This document shows positions 16,128 through 25,137 of a stretch of 64,000 bases of DNA, one piece after another (position 1 is the first letter of the stretch; each line of letters starts with the position of its first letter). The notes under the pieces were generated by a model, which was not told where the DNA came from, did not search any database, and worked only from the letters and a program-made list of their open reading frames with translations. This stretch comes from Pseudanabaena sp. Salubria-1 (GTDB lineage Bacteria; Cyanobacteriota; Cyanobacteriia; Pseudanabaenales; Pseudanabaenaceae). Location: assembly GCA_023336205.1 (NCBI GenBank), contig JALQCR010000003.1, forward strand, positions 1 through 64,000, given 5' to 3'. The translations under genes were made by a program, and so were the position numbers.

Positions 16128-16641
16128 TAAATCAGTATTTCAAAAATGAGTAATATAGTCGGCACTTTGCGCCATCCATACTATCATTTTCAGCAGATTT
16201 TGCTGTGAAAAGCTTAAAGTCCAAAATAGAAAATGGCTATCCCATTTGGCTCTATCGTTCAAACTATGCTCGACCAATATCTAAATGCCAACAAATTAGA
16301 GATCGCAACTTAAAATTATCAAAATTCCTGAAGCCATACCCAGATCGTTTAATTAGCTTTAACTTATTATTGATACCCTCAACAACGCCATTAGTAGTGC
16401 GGTTCTCAAAGTAATTAGTAACTTCTCCAAACCATCGACAAATTGTGCCAACACTATCCTTATACGTCTCCTTTGCTGTCTCCATCCAGTCGAGTAATTT
16501 TGATGCGCCATCTCCCCAATTTTTAGCATCTTCAAAGACTCTTCTAAACTCTTCTTTTTGCTGATGCATTTTCCCTAGCAATGGTACCACTTCTCGAATT
16601 TCTTCTAATTTTATTTTTTGCTTCTCTGTTAAATCTTTTTC

Positions 16642-16775
16642 GGCTCATCTGGGTTTGAGGGGTAAATGGTACAGTATCGATACAATTATTGGCGACATGG
16701 TAGGGCTGTAACTGTTGCTCCGAGAGGATTCTGATTACTATTAGCTGTGCTTATCCCCATGAACCCAGAAGAGCC
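16642..16775. mobile_element. ISL3-type MITE (134 bp)
   Basis: Non-coding element with terminal inverted repeats GGCTCATCTGGGTTTGAGGG and (right end, reverse complement) GGCTCTTCTGGGTTCATGGG, flanked by the 8-bp duplication TCTTTTTC (16634-16641, 16776-16783). Its ends match those of ISL3 element 2 at 47470-48715 much better than those of its host ISL3 element 1, so it was probably mobilised by the transposase of the former. Confidence 0.88.
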
Positions 16776-16822
16776 TCTTTTTCGTTCTTTAGTAATGCAT
16801 ACTTACTCTGCTTAAGTGCTTC

Positions 16823-18120
16823 CTTAGTGGTGCAGAAAACTCATGGGAGTCTCAAGATGAGACAATGGTAATACGGGCAAATTCGATACGAAAATCTAAC
16901 TTTTCGCGTTTAGCAATAGAAGCAGAGGCAGGAGGAGGATTAGTTCTAGGCAAAATCTGCAAAATAGGAAGAGATTTTTGTTGGTAAAGAAGAGTGTGAA
17001 GCTGACGGAGACCGAGTTGCAGAAAACTCAAGCCGCGATGATCGTGCCAATCAATCGCAGCCCTTTGCCCCAAACGCACCAACATTATGCCAAGAATTAC
17101 AGCAATCAGGTTAGCCGTGGCAAGGAGCATAAATAAACAGGTAAGAGCTTGAGCATCACGGAGATGAGAGCTAACAACATTAAAAGCCGCCGACTTATAG
17201 TCTTTAAAATGGGGTTCGATTCCACCAAAGCGTTTGCCATAGAGAGCAAAAGTCTTTAATGAAGGGGGAATATCGCTAAGGACAGCCCATGAACCGTTAG
17301 CCATGTCTAGGTTAGCCGTCGCTAAATGACAATTAACATCACCGAGTACGGTGACATCGGGAACTAGATAAGCTTGCTCTGCGGGAGGTATCAGTTGTTC
17401 AACACGCTTGGTTGTACCTGTTGGCAGAGTCACTAGCAGATCGCTCTTTGCGCGAATTGCCCAAGACCAGTGATTTTGCTGTAACCATCGGATTAATTCC
17501 CCATGTTCAAAACCTCGGTCGGCAAGCAAGGTCACCGTACTTTGTGGCGGCAATAGAGAGCGTACTTGTTCTAAGACGGGACGATAATGTTCAAAGCCAA
17601 CTGTAGCGCTGCCATGCTCTAGTACTACTTGAGCTAGAGTAATCGACCTCCCTCCCCAAATCAAGCATACTTCTATAAGACAGAATTTATCCCACAGCAT
17701 ACTTGTGTCTAAGGCTAGTTCCAACGATTCTCCTGCAAATGCTTGGAGAAAGTGCTTCACCAATGGGTTATAGAATCTCTCGGCGATGATATGTGGATTA
17801 TGCACAAAGTAGCTTAGTCTTTCCATCTGACTTCTGGCTTGGCACTCTCGATGGCTTAAATAGGGCAACCAATGACTCAGACTCGCACTTCCTGATTGCA
17901 ATATCGCAGCTACAGACTCCGCAAATCCTTGGAGATGTCGCTTATCTTTTGGCTTGAGCCATTGACGCAATTGTTGTTGTAGCTGAAGATATAGGTGGGG
18001 CATGGATAAGATCTTTTGTTGAGGAACTTGAGTATCTCATCTCTTGCCCCTTTTTGCCTCTTGTCTCATGATGAGATTCTATGCCTAGCAACGCTTTTCA
18101 GATTTTTCTGCACCACTAAG
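16823..18120 (-). mobile_element. IS4-type insertion sequence (complete)
   Basis: 1298 bp with 17-bp terminal inverted repeats CTTAGTGGTGCAGAAAA and a 9-bp target duplication AAGTGCTTC (16814-16822, 18121-18129). One intact transposase. Inserted in the transposase gene of ISL3 element 1. Confidence 0.92.
16852..18003 (-). CDS. IS4-type DDE transposase
   Basis: 383 residues, intact. DDE landmarks: LALDTSMLWDK (first Asp, about 95-105), TLLADRGFEHGELIRW (second Asp, about 158-173), and GGIEPHFKDYKSAAF (catalytic Glu with following K, Y1-type ending, about 260-274). The 9-bp target duplication agrees with IS4-superfamily elements such as the IS10/IS50 groups; I cannot name the subgroup. The C-terminal 40 residues are low complexity. 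Confidence 0.88.
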   Translation of the reverse strand: MPHLYLQLQQQLRQWLKPKDKRHLQGFAESVAAILQSGSASLSHWLPYLSHRECQARSQMERLSYFVHNPHIIAERFYNPLVKHFLQAFAGESLELALDTSMLWDKFCLIEVCLIWGGRSITLAQVVLEHGSATVGFEHYRPVLEQVRSLLPPQSTVTLLADRGFEHGELIRWLQQNHWSWAIRAKSDLLVTLPTGTTKRVEQLIPPAEQAYLVPDVTVLGDVNCHLATANLDMANGSWAVLSDIPPSLKTFALYGKRFGGIEPHFKDYKSAAFNVVSSHLRDAQALTCLFMLLATANLIAVILGIMLVRLGQRAAIDWHDHRGLSFLQLGLRQLHTLLYQQKSLPILQILPRTNPPPASASIAKREKLDFRIEFARITIVSS

Positions 18121-19024
18121 AAGTGCTTCTTCGATTTTCTTTTTCTCGTTTACATTTTTGTTTTCTTTATTTGCTTTTTGCAGGTCATTTCGTGCTGTTT
18201 TTAGTTCCTCAGGAACTATCTTTGTTACATGGAATCGGTCGGCTACTACCTCTGCTTTTGGTATTAGTTTGTTGATCAGTCCTTTATAATTTCCACTTAG
18301 ATCCATACTTACCTCAATAATTTGCTCTAACACCTCTTTTCCCCACCCCTCAAGCTCTTTCCTTATTTCTTCTTGTTTCCGTGATCGCACAAATCCTATC
18401 GGTATTTTTCTGTCTAAATCTACCAATACTACTATGTAGTCCCCTTGTCCTTTTCGTAATGCTATTTCATCAATCCCAAGTCGTTTTAATGGCTTTAAAT
18501 CTATTCTAAGTTTTTTTTCGCTAATGTATTTTATCATCGACCACACTTCCTCATCTGTTAAGTCATTTTGCTTCCCTACATTATGCATATCGCTATGCAA
18601 TACTTGCTGCACTATCATCTCTGCAAATCTGTTAGTTTGTTTTCGTCTCTTTCCTATAAATTCTAGTTCTTCACTGAACGGCTTTTCACATTTTTTACAC
18701 TTGAATTGACGACGGTTTACTTTTAATAGTACTTCCTGTCCACTAATGCTTAAATCTCTTGCAAAATACCAGCGATTTTGATGCAGATGATTACTTTCTT
18801 CTCCGCATCTTGGACACTTTGCTTTTGTCGTTTTCGCTTCAACCTCTAAAATTAATCGATCTGCTACTTTTGTGTAGTTTTCTACTTCGATTCCTGGCAG
18901 ATTTAAAAGTTCGGTTAGAATTGGCTGCATATTTGTTGTTTTGTATCTTATGTTACCTTAGCATCATTTAGACGATTGAGCCTCCCATTTTCTATTTCTA
19001 AAACACTCACTGAGTATAATTTTT

Positions 19025-19058
19025 AATTCACAAAAGTGTGGCGACACTTTTGTGAATT
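19025..19058. repeat. Perfect intergenic hairpin upstream of bolA
   Basis: 15-bp arms AATTCACAAAAGTGT / ACACTTTTGTGAATT with a GGCG loop. No U-tract. It lies between the ISL3 element and bolA. Confidence 0.7.
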
Positions 19059-19129
19059 GGTATAACCTCTTGCATATGGCACAATGTGAAAAGCCCAATT
19101 AAATTTTGTACATTTTGAGTTTGTCCAGC

Positions 19130-19393
19130 ATGATTTCCCACAATAATATTGCCGAATTAATTAGAACTGCTTTGCCCAACGCCAAAGTTCAAGTTGAAGA
19201 TCCTAATCAAGATGGGCAACACTTCTCCGCGATCGTGGTTGCCGAGCAGTTTGAGGGCTTATCGATGATTAAGCAACATAAACTAGTGTATGGAGCAATT
19301 CAGGAGCATCTTGATACTGGTGCAATCCACGCGTTGCAACTAAAGACTTACAGCCTTTCTCAGTGGCAAAGTATGCAGGTTCAGGTTCTTTAA
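19130..19393 (+). CDS. BolA-family protein
   Basis: 87 residues from the ATG at 19130 (MISHNN...); a TTG at 19106 could add eight residues. The BolA/YrbA fold is visible as a short sequence with the conserved LxxxHKLVYGAIQEHL and a final HALQLKTYS strand. BolA proteins partner with monothiol glutaredoxins in iron-sulfur and iron regulation; no glutaredoxin gene is adjacent here. Alone on its strand, closed by a hairpin. Confidence 0.87.
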   Translation: MISHNNIAELIRTALPNAKVQVEDPNQDGQHFSAIVVAEQFEGLSMIKQHKLVYGAIQEHLDTGAIHALQLKTYSLSQWQSMQVQVL

Positions 19394-19411
19394 CCACTAT
19401 AGAGCCTGAAT

Positions 19412-19453
19412 TATCCAAGCAGGGCAACCACGGAGGGTTTTCCTGCTTGGATA
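19412..19453. terminator. Hairpin between bolA and LuxR-type gene
   Basis: TATCCAAGCAGG paired with CCTGCTTGGATA across an 18-nt loop that itself contains CCAC..GGAGGG. It lies between convergent genes, so it is a likely bidirectional terminator, though the U-tract is poor. Confidence 0.6.
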
Positions 19454-19472
19454 GCAGCTTCAGAGCATAAAT

Positions 19473-19712
19473 TCAAAGTAGGTGATTGCGAACTGCAAAA
19501 ACTGCCGCTTGCACGCGATCGTTCACACCGAGTTTGTTCAAGATGCTATTGACATGAGACTTGATTGTGTTAAGGCTAAGATATAGTGCGGAAGCTATTT
19601 GGGGATTACTTTGCCCTTCAACGATCCTTGAAAGCACTTCAAATTCTCTTTCTGTTAGTTTAAAACGATAGGGAACAGGGGCTTTGATGCGGGAAGTTTT
19701 AGGTGAAGACAT
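19473..19712 (-). CDS. Small LuxR/GerE-type HTH protein
   Basis: 79 residues, essentially a lone LuxR-type DNA-binding domain: LTEREFEVLSRIVEGQSNPQIASALYLS (about 19-46), then the recognition helix TIKSHVNSILNKLGV. No receiver domain, so it resembles the short GerE-like regulators of cyanobacteria. It is downstream of the devBCA operon on the same strand (50 bp after devA), so it may be cotranscribed with the exporter and could regulate it (inference). Confidence 0.88.
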   Translation of the reverse strand: MSSPKTSRIKAPVPYRFKLTEREFEVLSRIVEGQSNPQIASALYLSLNTIKSHVNSILNKLGVNDRVQAAVFAVRNHLL

Positions 19713-19761
19713 AACTGTTATTCCTTAAAATTCAAAAATTTTTAAAATAGCGCATTGGCGA

Positions 19762-20505
19762 TCATTGAGCTTCAGGATTTTTCGCCACAAGTTTGCCATC
19801 TTCCATATAGACAATGCGATCGGCGACATCCAAAATGCGGTTATCGTGAGTCACCATCAAAATTGTGCAGCCTTGTTCTTTTGCTAGTTTCTGCATCAAA
19901 GTTACGACTTCTCGACCAGACTGTTTGTCCAAGGCGGCTGTTGGCTCATCGGCGAGGATGATTTTAGGATGACTGATCAAAGCGCGAGCGATCGCAACTC
20001 TTTGCTTTTGTCCACCAGAGAGATTCTCAGGATAATAGTCAATTCGTTGCTCTAAACCGACAATGCCGAGGATTTCTCTAGCCCGATCGCGTCTTTCTGG
20101 ACGGGAATAGGTTCCTTGCACTTCTAATCCCATCATCGCATTCTCGATCACAGTAAGAGAGCTATGTAAATTATGAGCTTGAAAGATATAGCCGCAGGAT
20201 CTTCGCGAGTTCAAGGCAGTGCCCTTAGGTGCGCCGACTAGTTCAGTATCAATAATTTTGAGGCTGCCAGATTGAGGCGATCGCAACCCGCCCATGAGAG
20301 ACAGTAGGGTGGTTTTACCAGATCCAGAGGGACCAGTCAGGATCACAATCTCACCGCGATCAATTGAGAGATTAATGTCAAATAGAACTTGTTTTTGGAG
20401 TTCGCCTTTACCAAAGAAGTGACTCAAGTTTTCAACAGAGATCGCCTTTAGTATTGGGTCTCTGGGAGATTGAGCAATGGTTGATAGAGATTCGTTGATT
20501 TGCAT
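19762..20505 (-). CDS. devA: DevA-type ABC exporter ATP-binding subunit
   Basis: 247 residues from the ATG at 20505; the longer frame to 20565 would overlap devC. Walker A GPSGSGKT (about residue 59), ABC signature LSGGQKQRVAIARAL (about 158) and Walker B IILADEPTAALD (about 180) are complete, followed by the H-loop MVTHDNRI. Belongs to the MacB/DevA subgroup that drives tripartite envelope exporters with DevB (HlyD-like) and DevC (permease). Paralogues export glycolipids or toxic compounds; this one lies beside a TetR regulator, suggesting an inducible efflux role. Confidence 0.92.
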   Translation of the reverse strand: MQINESLSTIAQSPRDPILKAISVENLSHFFGKGELQKQVLFDINLSIDRGEIVILTGPSGSGKTTLLSLMGGLRSPQSGSLKIIDTELVGAPKGTALNSRRSCGYIFQAHNLHSSLTVIENAMMGLEVQGTYSRPERRDRAREILGIVGLEQRIDYYPENLSGGQKQRVAIARALISHPKIILADEPTAALDKQSGREVVTLMQKLAKEQGCTILMVTHDNRILDVADRIVYMEDGKLVAKNPEAQ

Positions 20506-20518
20506 AACTATCCTAAAT

Positions 20519-21763
20519 TCAAAAAATGTCCGCAGGATCGGCGGACTGAAGCTTTCTGATTGCAATCAGCCCTGATACACCACACATAACTAAGGTGAGG
20601 AAAAACACAAAAGAGAACCGAGCAAACGTCATCGCGATCGGCAAAGCTGCAACGTTCTGAATCAAGGCATACTGGGCAAGCGCTAAACCTACCCCTGGGA
20701 TAAATCCTAATATGGCAAGGATCATTGCTTCTTCTAAGACAATAAAAACGATGAAGCGATCGCCATAGCCCATCGCCTTAAAGGTGGCATATTCCGCAAG
20801 GTGATCGTTAACATCAGTAGATAGAATCTGAAACACAATCACAATGCCAACGACAAAAGCCATTGCTGTACCGAAGCCAAAGACGACACCGATAGGAGTT
20901 GTTTCACCCCAGTAAGCCAATTCATAATCGATATATTCTTGCTTAGTGGAGGCGATCGCATCTTTAGGCAGAACCGCTTTAATATCTGCTAGAACTTGTT
21001 TAACATCAGATCCATCCTTTACTTTCACTAGTCCTAAGGTGATCTGCCCTGCCGTGCGTTCAGGGAAAAACCTCAAAAAGTTCTCTTGACTGGTAATTAG
21101 AGTGCCATCTGTCGCAAAGGAAGCACCCAAGGAAAATAATCCTGCAACTCTGATGGAACGGCGCTCAATTTCGGTAGTAACCATCTTGCCATTTTCCACT
21201 GCTTCGACAACATTCTCATATTTACCTCTAGCTTTGCGGTCAAACAAAAAAGTATCTGGCTGCTTGAGTTTATCTAAGTTTTTATTTACTTCAGGAAAGT
21301 TTAAAGCTGGTCTTTCCACACTCTGCCCCACCAAAGTGAGTTGGGTCTTGAGGCGTGTTTCAGGATTTCTCCAAACTACAGTGGAAATGTAAAGTGCATC
21401 CGCAGAGGCGACATTCGGTATATCTTGAACTTGATAAATGCGGCGGCGCGGTAAGGTGTTTGCCAGAGACAAATCTCGATATTGAGCGCTCCGAATCACA
21501 ATATCAGCATCCATACTCCGATTAAGTAAGACATTGCCATCAAAAAGTGCAGCTTGGATTCCCATCTGAGCAAACATAAGTAAATCAGCAAAACCAATTC
21601 CTGCGATCGCCACAAATAATCTGCCTTTTTTCTTGGTTAATTGCTTCCAACCGATCGGAGTACGTTGAGTGAAGCTCTGCCAAAATCCCTGTTTAGGTCT
21701 TAATTGTGGTGCTTCTAGCAATGGAACCTTGGGCTCTTCTTGCTCAGGCAAAATTAAAGTCAT
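20519..21763 (-). CDS. devC: DevC-type ABC exporter permease
   Basis: 414 residues with the MacB-like layout: one N-terminal helix (about 45-70), a large periplasmic domain (about 75-285), then three C-terminal helices (about 290-315, 335-360, 380-400) with the FtsX-like region LAEYATFKAMGYGDRFIVFIVLEEAMILAILGF. Starts inside the devB stop (ATGA overlap, 4 bp) and ends 13 bp before devA, giving a tight devB-devC-devA operon. Confidence 0.93.
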   Translation of the reverse strand: MTLILPEQEEPKVPLLEAPQLRPKQGFWQSFTQRTPIGWKQLTKKKGRLFVAIAGIGFADLLMFAQMGIQAALFDGNVLLNRSMDADIVIRSAQYRDLSLANTLPRRRIYQVQDIPNVASADALYISTVVWRNPETRLKTQLTLVGQSVERPALNFPEVNKNLDKLKQPDTFLFDRKARGKYENVVEAVENGKMVTTEIERRSIRVAGLFSLGASFATDGTLITSQENFLRFFPERTAGQITLGLVKVKDGSDVKQVLADIKAVLPKDAIASTKQEYIDYELAYWGETTPIGVVFGFGTAMAFVVGIVIVFQILSTDVNDHLAEYATFKAMGYGDRFIVFIVLEEAMILAILGFIPGVGLALAQYALIQNVAALPIAMTFARFSFVFFLTLVMCGVSGLIAIRKLQSADPADIF

Positions 21764-22935
21764 AGTTGAATCTCTCCTGTTACTTGGAGATTGGTCAATG
21801 ATCTGACTTGACTAGCTGAATCAGGATCGAGCTTTACTCTAACTTCCACAATTCGCGCATCAATATTTGCTGATGTATCAGAATTCACAACATTCTGACG
21901 TTGCACTCTCTTGCCAATTTCGATTACTTCACCTGTAAGCGCCTTGGGTAGACTATCGCCAAAGAGTTTTACCATTTTTCCTTTCTCTACTTTGACAATA
22001 TCGCCTTCAAACACTTCTAGAACTGCCAGCATCTGATTGGTTTGTCCGATCTCGACAATGCCATTACTAGAAACCAATTCTCCTGCGCGAGTATTTACTT
22101 CTAGTACTACGCCCGCTTGAGGTGTTCGCACATAGGCTAAATCCAGTTGCGCCTTGGCTTGTTGCACCGAAGCGATCGCTCGATCCACCTGTGCTTGCGA
22201 GGCAAAGATATCCACAGTGCGAACTTCAGAAATTCGGTCTAAAGTAGATTGGGCTTCATTTAATTCAGGCGATCGCGTAGTTTGAATACGATTAATGACG
22301 GCTTGAGCTTCTTGTAAATTCCTTTGAGCTACCGCTAAAGCCAATCGCTTACTATCCCTAAGCGAGGCATTGGTTGCCCCCTCGGTATAGAGCATCTCAT
22401 AGCGTTGAGACTCTGTTTGCGCATTTTGCACTTCCATCTGAAGTCTGGCAATTGTTGCTTGTTGGGCTTGAATATCTCCTTCGCGTTGGGCGGCAATACG
22501 AGCGATCGCCGCTTGCTGAGAATTAATTTCTCCGCGTTTTACGCCAGACTTGACTACTTCTAAATTTGATAGAGCTACTTTTACCTGCTCTTCAGCTTCG
22601 GCTAAGGACGCTTCAAGGCGATCGCGACTATCCAAAATCGCCACTACTTGACCCGCTTTAACCGTATCGCCTTGTTTGACCAAAAGTTTTTCTACACGAC
22701 TATTGCCGCCACTGGATGACGAAGGCGCAGCAAGTTTAATTACTTTGCCCTGTGGCTCTAAATACCCCAAAGCTTTAACAGTCTTGGCTTTAGGTGCAGC
22801 ATTTTCAGTAGGTTGAGCTTGTGAACTAGGAGATAGCGATCGCCACAAAGTAAACGTACCGAATGTGCCGAGGAGTATGAGAGGCAAGATTACAAAAATC
22901 TTTTTGGAAATTTTAGGGGTGTTTGCTACCTGCAT
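21760..22935 (-). CDS. devB: DevB-type membrane fusion protein (HlyD family)
   Basis: 391 residues: an N-terminal anchor (about 10-30), a lipoyl half-motif (VEKLLVKQGDTVKAGQVVAILDSRD, about 80-105), a long coiled-coil hairpin (about 110-245, with repeated QQATIARxxxE patterns) and the second lipoyl/beta-barrel part (QAGVVLEVNTRAGELVSSNGIVEIG). It is the periplasmic adaptor of a tripartite exporter. The ATG is preceded by AAGGAG. First gene of devBCA, transcribed divergently from a TetR gene whose putative operators lie between them. Confidence 0.93.
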   Translation of the reverse strand: MQVANTPKISKKIFVILPLILLGTFGTFTLWRSLSPSSQAQPTENAAPKAKTVKALGYLEPQGKVIKLAAPSSSSGGNSRVEKLLVKQGDTVKAGQVVAILDSRDRLEASLAEAEEQVKVALSNLEVVKSGVKRGEINSQQAAIARIAAQREGDIQAQQATIARLQMEVQNAQTESQRYEMLYTEGATNASLRDSKRLALAVAQRNLQEAQAVINRIQTTRSPELNEAQSTLDRISEVRTVDIFASQAQVDRAIASVQQAKAQLDLAYVRTPQAGVVLEVNTRAGELVSSNGIVEIGQTNQMLAVLEVFEGDIVKVEKGKMVKLFGDSLPKALTGEVIEIGKRVQRQNVVNSDTSANIDARIVEVRVKLDPDSASQVRSLTNLQVTGEIQL

Positions 22936-22972
22936 ATTACAAGCTCCTTACTGAACTTTAGCGAATAACTAA

Positions 22973-23021
22973 ACTAAACCGTTTAGTAAAGTTTGTTTGT
23001 TAATAAACTAAACGATGTAGT
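22973..23021. promoter_or_regulatory. Paired TetR-type operators between devB and the TetR gene
   Basis: The palindrome ACTAAACCGTTTAGT (22973-22987) and a weaker copy ACTAAACGATGTAGT (23007-23021) lie 34 bp centre to centre in the divergent 123-bp intergenic region. This arrangement is typical of TetR autoregulation with control of the neighbouring exporter; binding is inferred. Confidence 0.65.
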
Positions 23022-23058
23022 AAACTTGTGTCAAGTACATCTCTAAACTTTTTTATTC

Positions 23059-23673
23059 ATGGAATCTTCCAAGCCTTCGCAGCCCAATCGCCCCGAAAAA
23101 ACAGCAGCTATCTTAGATGGAGCTATGCGAGTTTTTTTAGAGCAGGGATATGCTGGCACGACAATGGATAAAGTTGCCTCGGCGGCAGGGGTGTCAAAAC
23201 CAACGGTATACAATCACTTTCAAGATAAGGAAGCATTATTTAATGCTCTGATGGAGAAACTAGTCATTGAGAATGAATGGGCAAAATGTCCCGTACCCTT
23301 AGCCCTACAAAACTTCTCTTCAGAACCAGCTAATATTGTGCTGAAGCGGATAGCTAACGAAGTGATAGATAAGTGCACTAATTCTTCTGAACAGATGACT
23401 TTTATCCGACTCGTGATAGGGGAATCAGGACGTTTCCCTGAACTCAGTAAATCATTTGTTGCAAATATGGACAAGCCAATTATTGATGCGCTCACTAATT
23501 ATTTTGCAAGCCAAAATATACCTGCTCCAGAAGTGGCGGCGCGAATGTTTATGGGTACGCTGGTTTTCTTCTTAATGACAAGTGAGATGATGGGAGGAAA
23601 AGATATTATTCCAATCGAGCGTGATTATTTGGTGGATAATTTGATTAATATGATTATGAAGCAGAGTGCATAG
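23059..23673 (+). CDS. TetR/AcrR-family transcriptional regulator
   Basis: 204 residues. The N-terminal TetR HTH is canonical: ILDGAMRVFLEQGYAGTTMDKVA followed by SKPTVYNHFQDKEALFNALM (about residues 18-65). The C-terminal ligand domain (about 75-200) resembles the AefR-like type. Divergent from devBCA with palindromic operators between, so it most likely represses the exporter operon and itself until a ligand binds. Confidence 0.92.
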   Translation: MESSKPSQPNRPEKTAAILDGAMRVFLEQGYAGTTMDKVASAAGVSKPTVYNHFQDKEALFNALMEKLVIENEWAKCPVPLALQNFSSEPANIVLKRIANEVIDKCTNSSEQMTFIRLVIGESGRFPELSKSFVANMDKPIIDALTNYFASQNIPAPEVAARMFMGTLVFFLMTSEMMGGKDIIPIERDYLVDNLINMIMKQSA

Positions 23674-23744
23674 CAGGGTATACACCAAACTTTAAAGCGA
23701 TTGGGAGAAATAATTTAAAAGCAATCAGGGGAGAATCCATCACT

Positions 23745-24404
23745 TTAACCTAACTGTTCCATAAACCAAGAACCAATTTGGGAATTATCTATTTCACGGC
23801 TACGTTGTAAAGCTTCCTCTAACAAACTCAAGTGTAATCCTCCCAATACAGAGGATTCTGTAATTCTTTCGCTTCCCAAACCCTGCAAGATGCGGAACGC
23901 AGTGATTTTCATATTCTGGACATCTATCACCCAATATTCACCAACGCGCACTTCTTCGTATAACAAGCGCTTTGCGCCGAGGTCATAGCCTAATGAGGTG
24001 TCGGCAATTTCAATCACGATATCAGGGGGTAAACTCTCATCAAGATCGACGATCGCGCTACTTTGAGGTGCGTCCTGAGTGCGATCGCCTACATAATAAG
24101 AAATATCTGGCTGACATTCACGCATTCCCACTTTGCGATAACTACAGTTTGTATAGCCCTTGAGAGGAATTTTGCACATCATACAGTAAAGATTTACTAA
24201 AAAACCAATCAAATCATTATCAAAAGCATGATCTGCACCAACACCCATTTCGCTGTAGTAACTCCCTTGAAAATAGTAAAATTTCGCCTTATCATTACTT
24301 ACTGCTTGAGATATCTGCAAGAAATCTTCCCAAGTTGCTGATATCCATCCTTTTGGAATAATACTTTGATTTAAAGCTTGTTCTTTTTCAACTATCGCAA
24401 CCAT
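23745..24404 (-). CDS. Uma2-family (DUF820) putative nuclease-fold protein
   Basis: 219 residues. Features typical of Uma2: central ECQPDISYYVGDR (PD) and LPPDIVIEIADTSLGYDLGAKRLLYEEVRVGEYWVIDV (D..E.x..K core, about 115-165). The fold is PD-(D/E)xK-like; the biological role of this hugely expanded cyanobacterial family is unknown. A MITE lies upstream. Three other Uma2-related genes or remnants occur in this window. Confidence 0.9.
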   Translation of the reverse strand: MVAIVEKEQALNQSIIPKGWISATWEDFLQISQAVSNDKAKFYYFQGSYYSEMGVGADHAFDNDLIGFLVNLYCMMCKIPLKGYTNCSYRKVGMRECQPDISYYVGDRTQDAPQSSAIVDLDESLPPDIVIEIADTSLGYDLGAKRLLYEEVRVGEYWVIDVQNMKITAFRILQGLGSERITESSVLGGLHLSLLEEALQRSREIDNSQIGSWFMEQLG

Positions 24405-24508
24405 AACCTCTTGCCTCTCAAGATAAAAAGTAAGATCTAAATTCCTAATTGCTACTCATATAATATCTTATTCTCTTAAAAATCTCCCAATCTCGACTTA
24501 ATAACTGG

Positions 24509-24650
24509 TGTTACGTGGAAGCATACAAGACCCTCACCCCTAGCCCCTCTCCCAAAGGGGGAGAGGGGAACAAGAAATTAGTTTTACTCCCCTTCTCCCT
24601 TAATGGGAGAGGGGGCTGGGGCGTGAGGGCTATATTCGTTCCACGTAACA
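24509..24650. repeat. 142-bp palindromic MITE-like repeat
   Basis: Outer inverted repeat TGTTACGTGGAA / TTCCACGTAACA encloses a second, G/C-rich one (CCCTCACCCCTAGCCCCTCT... paired with ...GGGCTGGGGCGTGAGGG). This class of palindrome is common in cyanobacteria. No ORF; its right end abuts the stop of the next gene. Confidence 0.8.
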
Positions 24651-25121
24651 TCAATTAATAATAAAATCAATATTTTGCCATTCTTCAATACTGGATTGAA
24701 ACAATGTCAGATGTTTTTGCGAAGCCAATTTCAACTTATCTTCAATCTTATAATATTGGTCACGTTGGTTTGCCGATGGGTCAGTCAAATAATATTCAGC
24801 TATGGCAGTATTGAAGGAAAACCATAGACAATATACTAAGTAGCAATAGCTATCATTTCCCAATTTTCCGAGAGATTTTTCTATTGCTGAAGCAATTCTA
24901 CCAAACTCTTCTTCTGCCTTGGAATTAGCCAATCCGATTTCGCATACTAGATCATAATTTAGTTCAGAATATTTATTTTTGGCTTTAGTCCAGAATCTAT
25001 TAAAAAGTTCATCGGGATGCACTTTTTTTGCATTTTCTTGATTATTGATGATTCTACAAATAGAAGCTATAAGATCATCAATTGCAAAATAAAGGGTGTA
25101 AATTTTGGCTTTATTGATCAT
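24651..25121 (-). CDS. Hypothetical protein
   Basis: 156 residues, not recognised. Helical, with a central hydrophobic segment (CYLVYCLWFSFNTAIAEYYL, about residues 92-111) and aromatic-rich ends. It starts 16 bp after the stop of the SnoaL-like gene on the same strand, so the two may form an operon. The stop lies at the edge of the palindromic repeat, which could have replaced an older C-terminus. Confidence 0.55.
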   Translation of the reverse strand: MINKAKIYTLYFAIDDLIASICRIINNQENAKKVHPDELFNRFWTKAKNKYSELNYDLVCEIGLANSKAEEEFGRIASAIEKSLGKLGNDSYCYLVYCLWFSFNTAIAEYYLTDPSANQRDQYYKIEDKLKLASQKHLTLFQSSIEEWQNIDFIIN

Positions 25122-25137
25122 ATTTATTCGCGCCTAG

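Larger units (their letters stand above)
16264..18930 (-). pseudogene. ISL3-family transposase, split by two insertions
   Basis: The N-terminal part (18930-18130) carries the ISL3 zinc finger (CPRCGEESNHLH, later CKKCEK) and the start of the DDE core (RLGIDEIALRKGQGDYIVVLVDL, VSMDLSGNYKGLI, VVADRFHV). The C-terminal part lies at 16641-16264 (NGVVEGINNKLKLIKRSGYGFRNFDNFK). Removing the IS4-type element, the MITE and one copy of each target duplication leaves an open frame of 405 residues, the normal family size. So the gene was intact before the insertions; it is now inactive. Confidence 0.92.
16248..18982 (-). mobile_element. ISL3-family element 1, interrupted by a MITE and an IS4-type element
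   Basis: Ends GGCTCTATCGT... (left) and ...ACGATTGAGCC (right) are imperfect inverted repeats; the 8-bp target duplication TCCCATTT flanks them (16240-16247 and 18983-18990). Inside are a 134-bp MITE (16642-16775, with its own 8-bp duplication) and a 1298-bp IS4-type element (16823-18120, 9-bp duplication). Without these insertions the element is about 1.29 kb, normal for ISL3. Confidence 0.9.

Noticed and set aside
20506..20565. Upstream start for devA
   Set aside because: It would overlap the end of devC by 47 bp and adds residues not seen in DevA proteins; ATG at 20505 fits.
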